Translations under genes and position numbers: made by a program | Notes under the pieces: model-generated | Databases searched by the model: none | What the model was told of the DNA's origin: nothing | Seen by the model: only the letters and a program-made list of their open reading frames with translations | In this document: positions 35,437 to 46,476 of the stretch, in pieces | How positions within the stretch are numbered: the stretch's first letter is position 1 | Layout of the letters: every line of letters starts with the position of its first letter | NCBI RefSeq assembly: GCF_010015445.1 | Contig: NC_053133.1 | Location: 24,703,582 to 24,767,581, forward strand | Direction of reading: 5' to 3' | DNA length: 64,000 nt | Origin: Perca fluviatilis | Lineage: Eukaryota; Chordata; Actinopteri; Perciformes; Percidae

Positions 35437-36191
35437 TTTTTTTTTTACTTTTTATTTGACAGGGACAAAGCACAGCTCCTTAGCAGTACCAGCGTTAGCT
35501 ATATAAGCTAATTTCATCTGAAGTCCCTGGGCAGGAAACAGAGAATAACATCTCTGTCAAAAGGGAAATCTAACACTGGAGTATAAAAATGCAGTATAAA
35601 AACACAGTAGGGGTGCCCAGATAGCTCAGTTGGTAGAGCCCATATGTAGAGGTTTACTCCTCGACGCAGCAGCCGGGGGTTTGACTCCGAACTGCAGCCC
35701 TTTGCTGCATGTCATTCCCTGTCTCTCTCCCCTTTCATTTCTTTAACTGTCCTGTCAATAAAGGCCTAAAAATGCCCAAAAAATAATCATAAAAAAAACT
35801 AGTAAAATCATAGTATTAAAAATTGCACACTACAAAAACAACAACACAAAATCACTACTTTGACAACAATATAATTTCACACCATTAAACCACCACTACA
35901 ATAGCACCAACAATAAAATCACATTGATGGGAGCATGAGTGGGTTGATTTCATCCATGATTTCATCTTTCATTTAAAACCAGCAAAGTTATGACATTCTC
36001 TGATCTCTTGGTACTGAGTTCCAAGACTTTGTGGCTCTAACAGAGAAGACCGATCTGCCAAAGTCTGTAGCTAAAAGATTGACCGTGCTTTCTGCAAAAC
36101 TTTGTCTGCCAAAGATCTTTGTCAGAGAGAGCTGCTGAATGCCGGGGAGAAGATGGGGTGAAGTATGCGCCGATACATAGATAAACAACAT
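35437..36191 (-). mobile_element. LINE 3' part with ORF2 C-terminus, split by a SINE
   Basis: The minus-strand frame 36191-35988 reads QLSLTKIFGRQSFAESTVN, then FGRSVFSVRATKSWNSVPRD. The Phe-Ser-x-Arg-x-x-x-x-Trp-Asn-x-x-Pro motif is the usual end of fish LINE ORF2. The 3' UTR runs to a T tract near 35437 (poly-A on the minus strand). A SINE interrupts it at 35608. Confidence 0.6.
35608..35795 (+). mobile_element. tRNA-derived SINE in a LINE 3' UTR
   Basis: A box AGATAGCTCAGTTGGTAGAG, B box GGGTTTGACTCCG, the CAGCCCTTTGCTGCATGTCA body, AATAAAGGCC and an A-rich tail. The orientation is opposite to the host LINE. Confidence 0.85.
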
Positions 36192-36901
36192 CAGGCTACA
36201 TACTTGCGTGATAAAACCGACGTCAAAAAAGATGGAAGTTAGGAGAGTGAATTAAATCAGCAACGTATAGGGAATCAAAAGATGAAGAAGAAGCCAAGTA
36301 CACTCAGTCTTCGCTAAAAAAAAAAAAAATAAACATATTATGTATATATGATAACACTATAAGCACATGGCATACATCTCTCCACGGTACAGTTGGAGTC
36401 CTCCAAAAAGCTCAGGTATAGCAGCTGTAGTTTTAACCACACATGGATAGCAGTCAGTCCAACACTTTTGTCCAGACTGAAATATTTAAACTATTACAAT
36501 GGATTACTATGAAACATTCATGTTCCCCAAAGGAGGAAGCCCTCTGACTTTGGTGATTTCGTGTGAAATGTCTCTGTCTGGATGAATGGCCCGACTAGAA
36601 CCCAAAAAGTTTGTGAGTAAGTGCACCTTTAAAATGGCACCAGTAAATCAGGCAAACAGGCAACAAAATGAAATAAAATCTTAGAGACTGCAGATAATAA
36701 TGATAGCAAATGTGATGGCAATCCATCCAGTAGTGGTTGAGATGGTTGAGATGTTTCACTCGGGACCAACAGACCAACATTAGAGCCATGCATGGTTAAA
36801 AGTTAACAAAGGTAAATACATTAGGCCTAAATATATCAAAATGATAATGGAAAGTATGTTGTTACGTGCCATTGCGCATTTTTAAGTGGGTATATGGAAA
36901 T

Positions 36902-37302
36902 TAGAGGTGTTCAAATTAATCAAATAATCGATGCATCGACTCGTGGACATGGACGATGCGGCAGGTAAAAATCGGCAGGCTCATAATCGATTATTTCTAT
37001 TTACAATTGAATGTATGCCTAACAACATTTCTGTTTACATATTCTGTTATGTTTTGCACATTCAGGAAGTGCCATGTGCTCAGTGCTGTAGTTTTATGTA
37101 TCCAATTTATTTAGTACTAGAGCACTGCAGAATGTTTTGTTTTTGAAGCTTGAAAAGCTATGAATTAAATATCCTACATGGCTTTAATAGAAAAATGTAT
37201 TTGACGTATCGTGATGCATCGAGATATCGAATCGAATTGAATCGCTGACATGATAATCGTAATCGAATCGAATCAGGAGATCAGTGAAGATTCACACCTC
37301 TA
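36902..37302. mobile_element. Complete hAT-type MITE with perfect 8-bp target duplication
   Basis: Starts TAGAGGTGTTCAAATTAATC and ends GAAGATTCACACCTCTA. ATGGAAAT occurs at 36894-36901 and 37303-37310. Both subterminal regions carry ATCGATGCATCGA or GATGCATCGAGATATCG motifs. Confidence 0.88.
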
Positions 37303-37310
37303 ATGGAAAT

Positions 37311-37711
37311 CCTGTTATATGATATGCGTATCTCTGCATATCACGTGGACTACACCACTGTGCTACGGAGCAGCAGCAGTTTCTGGCTGTTTAAGCCGCT
37401 ACAGAGCGGTAGTTGGTGGTTCAGTTACCCGAGAATAGGTGACTGTGAGCCGGGTACAGAGCACGGCGAAGCTGGCGGTCATTTCGGGCGGAGATCGCGG
37501 TTATGTTTAGGCAAGAAAAAGTGAGCGTTATGCTGCGACGAAAGGCACCGAAACAAATAGTTACATTTAGGAAAAAGATTGTGGTTTGGATTGTATGCAT
37601 TTTCATTGTATTTATTTATTTATTAATTATGGGGAACTGTGTGGTGTATGGGAATGTGTGTTTATGTGTGAGCTGCTGGACACTCGAATTTCCCCACGGG
37701 GATGACTAAAG

Positions 37712-37796
<85 letters not shown>

Positions 37797-38008
37797 CCTG
37801 GGTGAAAGGCTTTAGTTGAACTCCGCTCCCTGGCTTGAGGGTCCTGTGTGTTAACGCCCGCCCATCTACCCCGACCTCCACCCCTTATACAGCGGCAGTC
37901 AATGTGGTGTGCACAGCAACAACAACAACAAAAAACTTGGAAATCATACGAATTACAGTTGGTATCTTTTCGTAGGTTTTCAAACGTATGGTTCATGAGA
38001 ACAGGCTG
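37311..38008 (+). mobile_element. Family D repeat, copy 3, with LINE tail insertion
   Basis: GGTGACTGTGAGCCGGGTAC, CCTGGGTGAAAGGC, TACAGCGGCAGTCAATGTGG and the end GGTTCATGAGAACAGGCTG are family D signatures. A LINE 3' tail and (TCTA) array occupy about 37580-37797. Confidence 0.6.
37580..37797 (+). repeat. LINE 3' tail with long (TCTA)n array
   Basis: CGAATTTCCCCACGGGGATG and ACTAAAGTATC, followed from 37711 by about 21 TCTA/ATCT units. The tail type is a common fish non-LTR 3' end, and the microsatellite has expanded from it. Confidence 0.8.
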
Positions 38009-38324
38009 AGATTCCAGGGGATTCCAGATAAAACAGCCTGACCTTGTTTGATAAATCGTTAGCAGTTAAAATGATCTGGGTGGTATTGCTCAGTAACGTT
38101 CTCTCTGATGTCATTGAAATCAGCAGGACGGCCCACAGCTTCTTTGTCTTTGAAGCCGAGTTAAAATGAATTCGGGGGAGGTCAGATCAAAACACACACA
38201 CACTTCGGCGAATCTGAAGCTGGCGAGGTGCAAATGAGTTACCAAATCTCTTTAAAGTTGGAATATTAACATAAAAGATGAATAAAATATATCTCATAAA
38301 TTTACAATCTGTATCCGTCTGTGC

Positions 38325-38515
38325 ATAGGTGTAGATTTTTTTGGGGGGGATGCAGGGCATACTGTATGTCCCCCCCAATATTTAGAAGAGGTAGATTTGT
38401 CCCCCTCAAAGAAATATGGACGACAACCCATTCCCCAAAAGCGGTAAAAAGAACCGTTCAGAACCCGGTTATATTGTGTACCACCAATATTAAAAAATAA
38501 CCTACGCCCTTGCGT
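38325..38515 (-). mobile_element. MITE relic related to 33598
   Basis: Right end AATAACCTACGCCCTTGCG and the left part TAGATTTTTTTGGGGGGGAT resemble both ends of the 33598 element. Interior diverged. Confidence 0.4.
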
Positions 38516-38789
38516 CTGTAGTTGAGTTTTTTTTTTAGTGATGTTTCAGAGTGAGCAGCATTCGGCCATGACGCAGGAGGATTTTAGCACTACTTAGCCA
38601 AATATTTTGGTCACTTACTTACTTACTTGGTCACGTACTTTTTACTCCACTACATTCCTCTGACAGCTTTAGTTACTTTTTTGACAGTTTTTCCTTCCCT
38701 TCCTGTTGAGTGTAAACCACGTATATCCAGATGTGTTTGTGTTGAATATTAGTGATAAACTGAAGGATGAAGTTTTGAGAAAATTCTTC

Positions 38790-39115
38790 TTAAAGCGTAA
38801 CTCTCGCCAAAATGCAACCAAGGTTCTTTTTGTGAATGTACCCGAGTCAAACTTTTGTATAAAAAAGCATATTTAGGACGGAATCGCCCCTTTTAAGATT
38901 TACCGTATTTTCGGCATCATTAAAAATAGCCATTTTGAGGCTAGCATAAAAGTGCCCCTAGCACTCCCATTCAAAAGGCCATTTGACCGAAAAACGAAAA
39001 TGCGGTAAATCTTAAAAGTGGCAATTCCGTCCTAAATGTGCTTTTAAATGAAAGTTTGACTCGGGTACATTCACAAAAAGACCCTAGGTTGCATTTGGCG
39101 AGAGTTAAGCTTTAA
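38790..39115. mobile_element. TTAA MITE with about 125-bp inverted arms
   Basis: TTAAAGCGTAACTCTCGCC at the left and GGCGAGAGTTAAGCTTTAA at the right begin near-identical inverted arms. Both contain TTTTTGTGAATGTACCCGAG or its complement and TTTAGGACGGAAT. TTAA is at both ends (38790-38793, 39112-39115). Only about 75 bp separate the arms, so it can fold into one hairpin. Confidence 0.8.
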
Positions 39116-39533
39116 GCAAAGTAAAGTCTTTAAAAAGCCTCTCGGATCAGCTGGAACATGCATCGTCACTAAGCTGAAAACAGGACTGTTTTTCTTTCAC
39201 CGTGAAAAGTTTAAAAACCTTTTAGAAATACGTGGTTCTCACGGGACAACGACGCTACAAACATATGATGCCCTCATAGAATATGATGCATTGCTGTAGA
39301 TTAAACTACCCAACAGAGTATAAAGGAGTTAGAATGAGGCCAACCTTAAAGCTATATTGCGTAGTTTCTGTCTCCCCCATGAGAAATTCTAAGTAATGAC
39401 AACAACACTGTTGGCGCGTCCAAGTGACGCAAGCCTTTCAGTGATCGCGCATCACCCCCCCACCCCTCCTCCACGCAGTTGGTACTTATGGTGCATTCAG
39501 ACCAAAAAAGCAATCTGGCGATTTTCCGCAGGG

Positions 39534-39735
39534 TAGTCTGGCATTGCCAGACCTTCCTCCAAAGCGCTGCAGAGGAAGGTCTGGCTAGTCCACACAGCAT
39601 TCCGGGAAGGGAAAAAAGCGTGCTCTGGGTTATTGGCATTTCTTTAAACCAATCACGATCGTCTTGGCCTGTGCTAAGGGCCGGACGGAGCCACGGGGCC
39701 TCTGTAAAATAGCCTCGGGAAGGAACTTGTTTTAG
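39534..39735 (+). mobile_element. MITE family A, 3'-truncated copy
   Basis: Starts TAGTCTGGCATTGCCAGACC, keeps the subterminal hairpin and CTCTGGGTTATTGGCA, and breaks off after AAGGAACTTGTTTTAGTG. Confidence 0.75.
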
Positions 39736-40125
39736 TGTCAATGACACGTTCCATTTGTGTGACGTCCTGTTGTGTTCTTTATTCCACCAATGAAGCAGAC
39801 TTTATATTTCACAATTACAGTTTTCCGTCAGATCATTCATAGGCCGACGCAGGCTGCCTTAGTCAAGGAGGACACAGAGGATTTAAAAATAAATGGACCG
39901 CTCAGAAGAGGTAATTATCTTCACTCGAGCTTCTGCGCTCGAAAGTCGGCAGACTTTTTGTAAACATAGCCGTACAGAGAAATACAGAGGGAGTTTTGTG
40001 GAGTTGATAGCCTTAATTAGCTTTGTATCAACTCATTTGGCAATAGCTTGAATGTAAAGGACGTTGAATAATATAAAATAGTTGTGCACTTCAGCTTTAA
40101 AGATCTACAACGGCAAAATGCAACA

Positions 40126-41024
40126 TACTCATAAGTTTATGAACCCATGCTAAAGTTGACTAAAAAGAGGAATAATAAAAATCATCATTGGAAATTGATC
40201 GTAATGCCTTTATTAAAAAACATAGGAAAAATACAACCTTTAAGGACACAATTTTCTTTGTGAATGAATAATGTATCGTAAATAAATGAATGTTCTTCCA
40301 TAAGTAAGTACATCCCTATTTTAAATTCCCATAGAGATTGGCATGGGGGAGATTGGCATGAGGTGCTTTCCATAAAATCATCTCTCAGTGCAAATCAAAC
40401 CAGCTATTAGGCTAACTGAAATAAAACCATGTCAATCTCTAGGTATGGTGAAGGGTGTGTGATGATGTGGGGGGGCAATTTTAATTCCAAAGGCCAAAGG
40501 AACTTTATCAGGATGCCCGTCAGACACCGCCTACCAAGAGTCTGGGTCTGCCGAGGTTTCTTCCTAAAAGGGAGTTTTTCCTCGCCACTGTCGCGATAGC
40601 CACTGCTAATGCTTGCTCTTGATGGAATTACTGTAATTGTTGGGGTTTTGGAAATTACAGAGTGTGGTCTAGACCTACTCTATCTGTAAAGTGTCTCGAG
40701 ATAACTTTTGTTATGATTTGATACTATAAATAAAATTGAATTGAATTGAATTGAATAGTATCCTGGATCCATGAAATAACTGGCCTTTAAAAATAAAAAT
40801 CTGCCTGCCTCTATGGGAATTTAACATAGGGGTGTACTGACTTATGCCCCCTGTATTTTAAGGAACAACATTTATTTATTTATGATACATTATTCATTCA
40901 CAAAGAAAATTGGTGTCCTTAAGGATTTTTTTTAAGGCATTAAGATTAATTTCCAAAAGACAATTTTTTTATTCTTCTTTTTAGTCAACTTTAGCATGGG
41001 TTCATAAACTTATGAGCACCACTG
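40126..41024. mobile_element. Tc1-like element with long inverted repeats, hosting a LINE tail
   Basis: ACTCATAAGTTTATGAACCC (40127) pairs with GGGTTCATAAACTTATGAGC (41017), and the homology extends for roughly 200 bp inward. The right end reads CACCACTG/TA. The centre (GGTGAAGGGTGTGTGATGAT, GGCCAAAGGAACTTTATCAG) looks like a transposase remnant. A LINE fragment splits it. Confidence 0.7.
40516..40754 (+). mobile_element. LINE 3' fragment inside the Tc1-like element
   Basis: CCGTCAGACACCGCCTACCA through ACTATAAATAAAATTGAATT, ending in AATTG repeats; same family as 17178-17582. The flanks TATCAGGATGC and AGTATCCTGG rejoin into the Tc1 interior. Confidence 0.7.
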
Positions 41025-41778
41025 TATGCATTAATGCAGCAGGAAAATTAATCCAGAAACCTCAGATAGAAGTGGAAAACGCTGACAGGGAACATTTTAC
41101 TGCACAATAAATAGATACATTTTACTTTAAGTTAATCTTTCTGATAATAATTTCATACCGTTAACTTAAGAAAGGTTTTAGATGCAGGACTCTGTGTGTC
41201 TGTTATTGACGTAACTGACACTGAAAGTCTCTCTCTGTTCTCTCCTGTTCAAACACTCTCACAGTCGCATGTAGCGCAGGGGGAGGAAAAGACAGCGAGC
41301 TGTGATTGGTTGGGGAGTCACCGCGTAGTCTGACACCAAATCTGACACATTCTGCATCTCGCAAGACGTGAATGTTGATAACACATTAGGCGTGTGACTG
41401 CGGGAGTGCCTTAAAAAAAAAAAAAAAAAAAAACTGTAAATCCACTCGGCTTTCTGCCTCTCAGCAGCCGGCTGTATCTCACTCTGCAGACACACACTTT
41501 CTCCACGCCTCAGTGCATTCTGACTCACTTTGTCTCGCCATCTTTGCCTCTCCGCCAAATATCCTCTCTCTTATCTCCTCTCCTTTTCCACTCATCTTTC
41601 TGTCCGTCTGTCTCTCTCTCCATCTGTCTTATTAATTCTCTCATCTTTCCCAGGCTGCGAGTGATCAATGATCTCTCACTGATTTAGTTGGCACGGTGCA
41701 GAGTTGGACACTATCTTGGGGGAGTCGGTTGGTGGTTACATGTCAGTGTGTTTAAAGTGAACCAAATATATACTGTAC

Positions 41779-41782
<4 letters not shown>

Positions 41783-41837
<55 letters not shown>

Positions 41838-41878
41838 CATACATACATACATACATACATACATACATACATACATAA
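41783..41878. repeat. (AT)n/(ATAC)n microsatellite
   Basis: About 25 AT units followed by about 11 ATAC units. Confidence 0.95.
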
Positions 41879-42111
41879 ATAGGCTGTATTCAGTGGTGGA
41901 ATGTAGCTAAGAACATTTACTCAAGTACTGTACTTAACCCTCCTGTTGTCCTTGGGTCGAATTTGACCTCTTTCTATACCAGAAATTTGGGTTTCTTTCA
42001 AGCAAATTTGCACAAAAATTACACGGATGGTTCCACTGAAACACTCTTCAAGTGTAATTAATGATCAGTTCACTTCTTTCATTTAATTTTGGGTGTTTTA
42101 TTCAATTTTAC

Positions 42112-42514
42112 TAGCCTTGTGAGACCGTCCTGATCTCTCAAGCTCCAGTTTTCTACTCGCAGATCAATCTGGCATCTTGAGATATTGAATAATTGGAGCC
42201 GTTCGCCAAACGACCGACCAATCAGCGTTGGTTTTGAGGCGGGTTTAGGTGTGACGCAACGAGAAGCGACTGTTCAGTCTAAACAACATGGCAGCTTCCA
42301 CGGATGAGATGAGCGTAGCTATCGCGCAAGTTTTATCCGAATTAGAAAGTATTCCTTCATTGAAAGAAGAGCAAAACATAGGTGCTGATAGACAGATGGT
42401 TTATCCAATCAGCTAACCAGTATTTTCGCCCCTTCCCAAAAGTTCTCCAACGGAGAGTTCCCAGATGGATATGCCAAGCAAATGCGAAGCAATCCATCTA
42501 GTGGAGTCAGGTTA
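42112..42514 (+). mobile_element. Nested element with RecQ-like ORF start, 9-bp target duplication
   Basis: CAATTTTAC flanks both sides (42103-42111, 42515-42523). The ends TAGCCTTGTGAG and GGAGTCAGGTTA share only TA-CCT inverted. Comparison with the related elements at 27585 and 55220 confirms the extra 400 bp is inserted. Confidence 0.7.
42288..42416 (+). pseudogene. Start of a RecQ-helicase-like transposon ORF, internally deleted
   Basis: A frame from ATG (AACAACATGG) reads MAASTDEMSVAIAQVLSEL, then ESIPSLKEEQ, and stops soon after at TAA. The LKEEQ element resembles the Q-motif region at the start of RecQ-like helicases carried by some fish repeats. The Walker A motif that should follow is deleted. 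The identification is tentative. Confidence 0.35.
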
Positions 42515-42835
42515 CAATTTTACAGCATTTGGAGAAAAAAATACAGTATCCTGACTAAACTTTGACATTTACCAGTCTGTGATCCTCTCAATATGTTAAA
42601 ATAATACATTATTTCAGCTTTTTTAAACTCCAAAAATAGGTACAATTTCCGTGTAGAGCGCAGAAAAAAGAAACAAAGTCCTTGTAAAAGAAGATTGAAA
42701 TGTCGATCTTTACCCAGGAGGACAACACAAGGGTTAAGTACAAATTTTCTTTTCATTTTCATTTTCTACTTCTACGCAGCTACATCTCAGGGAGAAATAT
42801 TGTACTTTTTACTCCACTAAATTAATCGGACAGCT

Positions 42836-43127
42836 TTATGGCGTTTTTCCATTACATGGTACCTGCTCGACTCGCCTCGACCCTACTCGCCTTTTTTTGG
42901 TTTTCCATTATGAAAAAAAGGACCTGGTAGCTGCCAACAGGTACTTTTTTTTAGTACCACCTCCGTCGAGGTTCCAAGCGAGCTGAGGCGATACCAAAAG
43001 GTGACGTGAAAACCTGCAGACTACTGATTGGTTGGAGAGAATTGTCACTAACCACTGCGTCACACACTTGTGTGTGTCGCAGTTAGTTTCCTGCGGCGTC
43101 GCTATGATGACCAGTCACGGTACTAAT
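42836..43127. mobile_element. Probable MITE (TTTTTCCATTACATGGTACC end)
   Basis: GCGTTTTTCCATTACATGGT and CTCGACTCGCCTCGACCC match a recurrent fish MITE end. The right end is not identifiable; a second element begins at 43128. Confidence 0.4.
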
Positions 43128-43532
43128 GTCGCGTTCTATTTACCTCGGAACTCGGAAGCCGCAACTGGGAATGACGTCATACCCGAGTTGAATGCGTTCT
43201 ATTTAAAAGTCGGATTTTCATTGTTTTCATTAGCTCTAGCCCGGTTAGCTATTGTTAGAAACCAGTTGATAACAACGCATTACGCAATTTTTGTGCATGC
43301 AAATAGCGTAACAACATGTCCACAGATAGAAGTTGGACATGCCTGTGTGGACGATGTAGTGACACAAATGAGACAGAAGTGCTTATAACTTTATGTTACT
43401 GCAGCTTTCACATATGTTGATACAGGGTTCCGATACAGGTTGTACGAGTTCCGAGCTCGTAAATACGAGGTCAGGGGGCGTATTTCCGACTTTGAACTCG
43501 TAAAAAACGAGTTCCGAGGTAAATAGAACGCA
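43128..43532. mobile_element. MITE with 24-bp inverted ends
   Basis: GCGTTCTATTTACCTCGGAA (43130) and TTCCGAGGTAAATAGAACGC are inverted over about 24 bp. The element lies within the invaded hAT at 41891-44540. Confidence 0.65.
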
Positions 43533-44548
43533 GCATAAATTTGCAATGGAAAATGGAGAACGGGGCACCACCATAGACAGTAAAGGAAATGGACCAACAG
43601 ATCCCGTTGCTCTGGACGGAGACCAGTGGAGGATATTAGAAGCACTTTTCCGGTGATGGCTGAGCGTTGCTGTGCAGCCTCCAACTGAGCTTGAAGACGT
43701 AGATGTGATGTGAGCAACCGCTCTGAAAGTTGAAAGTCTTCTGGTAGCTGTGCCAAGAGAAATCTCAATCATTCCCAATCTTGCAGAGACAGAGAGTGTA
43801 GGTATATGTAAGGAGATAACATAAGCACAGGCTAATTATTGCTAACTAAAATGCTAGTTAACATTAGTAATTAAACTTAAACAGCTAATATAAGTCGAAA
43901 CTGCTTGCAATCTTCAAAATCTACAATCTACAAAAATCTACAATCTACAAAAACGTCTACTACGGAGTCATAACGTGAGATACAAGGTTATGGAGCCTTT
44001 TATACATTGTCGTGTTTCTTTAGAAATAAACAATGGACAAATAAAGTCTTTAAACGCTTCAGATATAAAGTTATTCACTGTCAAAGTGACATCAAAATGA
44101 ATGGCAGTCAATGGAATGCTTGTTAGCATCAAAATGGCGCCATAGGAGCTACGCGTTGCGGAGAGAGGCTTACCCCCTTGGGCACCGCGGCCGAGTCAGT
44201 GCAGTGGGTAAGCGCCATTAGTTACTAGTTACTTTACTAATTAAGAGTTTTGCACACAAAACACATGTAGTTTATAAAATACGATGTTTTATTATAAGTT
44301 AAACTACCCAAACAATATAACGTCCTACAAGTCCAGCTGAAATGATGAAACCATTAAACACACAACTGTTTGGATTTTTCTGCATTGAGTACTTTTAAGT
44401 ACATTTTCCTGATGATACGTACATGCTTTTACTTAAGCACGATTTTCAATGCAGGACTTTTACTTGTAACAGAGTATTTGTACAGTTTGGCATTAGTACT
44501 TTTACTGAAGTAAAGGATCTGAATACTTCTTCCACAACTGGCTGTATT

Positions 44549-45897
44549 ATCATCTCTGTGTGGCAGCCCGGAAATGAAACAGAAATTGAATTTTGAGGCC
44601 GACCGCTTCTTATTTCAGAAGGCTGACCTTCAATTCTAATATTAAAAGTGATGACGGATGAATATATTATACATTGTGCATACAGAAGCACACATACACA
44701 CACTTCTGCTGAGGTTTTTGGACATTTCTGCGCAGCCTCCTGCAGCACCCTGATGTCTAATGACCTTGTTATGAGACGATATCCAGGGAGAAATTTCATG
44801 CATTTTTAGATGAACCAAACCATGACCGTAAATGTGTGCACAGTCACACCTGGATGGCGCCTCTGCCCATCGGCGTCATCTCTTCCTCCACCTCTGATTC
44901 CAATTCAGCTCCACTAATCTATGATAGAGGCACAGCAGGGTCTCCAGAAATCAGTGGCTGGGTCAGATACTACCGATCCACAAGGGATTATCTGAGCCTG
45001 CCTCGAGTAAAAGAAAAACTCCATATCTTGTGTTAACAGGGCCCTGAAAAAAGCAGGCGGGAGATCAAGTTTTTGCCCGGATGTTGAGGTTTATCCATCG
45101 CAGTTAAAAAGAGGTAAGCTAATTCTATGGGAAAAGCGTTACATTCAGAGAGGTTACCTTGACAATCCGCTTCACGTTGAAGCTTTACATCATCTGAGAG
45201 AAGCCTCTGCGAGATAAATCACAGAGTATCACAGATTGAATTAGGTTGTGAAAAGTATGGATGCCTGCACGCTGTTAAACTACGAGACAGTCGAAGTCTG
45301 GGAAGAGTTTTCTCTTCGCAGACCACATGGTGGAAGCTTTGGTGCCATCTGTGCAGTTTCAGTTTCATCATCTTTAGTGGAAATGTAACAGGACGTATCA
45401 CAAGAGAAGCACAAAGAGGGCTCAGCTGAAAGAGGACATCACGGTATCTGACAGTATGAAGGCTGCAATGAGTCTGAACGTCTGAGCTGCAGTTTGTTGC
45501 CTAATAAGACACTATTGTAGATTTAGTTTTTTTTTTATAAAATTACAAGCTGTCAGCAGGTAGAGTCGAATGATTTCTCTAAATCTAAACATAAACTTAC
45601 AACCAAAAGTCCAAAACAGGCAGCGAACTTGAACAAAATCCAAAAGAGAATTAGGAACGTGGAGGCAGGCAAGACTAAAAGCACACACAAGAAGCAATGA
45701 CGGGATGGACGCAGGGAGTAACGACGACAATCGGAAAACAGACAAAGAAAGCACAGAGACCAAATACACAAGGTAACGAGGGACAGGTGAACAGGTGGAA
45801 CGCATCAGGGCGGGGCAGACAATCGCAAAGGCGGGACAACACACAAGGCAGGAAGTAAAACAAGACACGACACCAGAGAGACAGAGACTACAAAAAA
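44549..45897. other. No recognised feature
   Basis: Open frames at 45512-45868 (minus) are hydrophobic and Cys-rich but overlap in three frames with no recognisable domain. No repeat recognised. Confidence 0.45.
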
Positions 45898-46050
45898 GGC
45901 GCCCATATATACAGGTTTACTCCTCGATGCAGCGGCCGCGGGTTTGACTCGGTGCTGCGGCCCTTTGTTGCATGTCATTCCTCCTCTCTCTCCCCTTTCA
46001 AGTCTAAGCTGTCCTATGTAAATAAAGGCCTAAAATGCCAACAAAAAAAA
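45898..46050 (+). mobile_element. tRNA-derived SINE, 5'-truncated
   Basis: Begins GGCGCCCATATATACAGG after the A box, has B box GGGTTTGACTCGG, the CCCTTTGTTGCATGTCATTC body, AATAAAGGCC and an A-rich tail. It abuts the MITE A copy at 46062. Confidence 0.75.
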
Positions 46051-46061
46051 CAAACTCTCAA

Positions 46062-46476
46062 AGTCTCGCATTGCCAGACCATCCTCCACAGCGCTTCGGA
46101 GGAAGGTCTGGCTAGTCCACACAGCATTCTGGGATGGGAGAAACACGTGCTCTGGTTTATTGGCATTTCTTTAAACCAATCACAATCGTCTTGGGCGGCG
46201 CTAAGCGCCGAGCGGCACAATGCAAAAACATCTGCAAAATAGCCTCAGGAAGGAACTTGTTTTGGTGGAACATGTGTACGTTCAAAAGTAGTTTTAGTCG
46301 TGCGAGAGAAAACTCCGATTGGACAGATAGTCTAGCTAGCTGTCTGGATTTACCCTGCAGAGATCTGAGGAGCAGTTAACCATAGTCCTCAGAAATCCAC
46401 CGGAGTTTAGAAGGACAGCCGCAGGAATTTCCGCCAGCACTGGAGCACCCGGAAGTGGAACGTCGTGGATATAGAC
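46062..46476 (+). mobile_element. MITE family A copy
   Basis: Starts AGTCTCGCATTGCCAGACC and ends CGTCGTGGATATAGAC. The hairpin CCAGACCATCCTCC / GGAGGAAGGTCTGG has 13 of 14 paired. All family signatures are present. Confidence 0.8.

Larger units (their letters stand above)
41938..42733. mobile_element. piggyBac-like TTAA MITE inside the hAT element
   Basis: The ends CCCTCCTGTTGTCC and GGACAACACAAGGG are flanked by TTAA (41934-41937, 42734-42737). Removing it restores GTACTGTACTTAAGTACAAA, which fits the hAT subterminal pattern. It is itself interrupted at 42112-42514. Confidence 0.88.
41891..44540. mobile_element. hAT element (CAGTGGTGGAA ends) with perfect target duplication, multiply invaded
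   Basis: Starts CAGTGGTGGAATGTAGCTAA and ends TACTTCTTCCACAACTG. GCTGTATT flanks both sides (41883-41890 and 44541-44548). Subterminal AAGTACT/TTTACTT motifs are typical. It now holds a TTAA element (41938-42733), a second element inside that, and further MITE pieces at 42836-43532. No transposase frame remains. Confidence 0.9.

Noticed and set aside
43391..43768. 125-codon minus-strand frame with a Leu/Gln-rich helix
   Set aside because: Lies across a MITE boundary at 43532 and has no recognised family; may be a transposon ORF scrap but cannot be supported.
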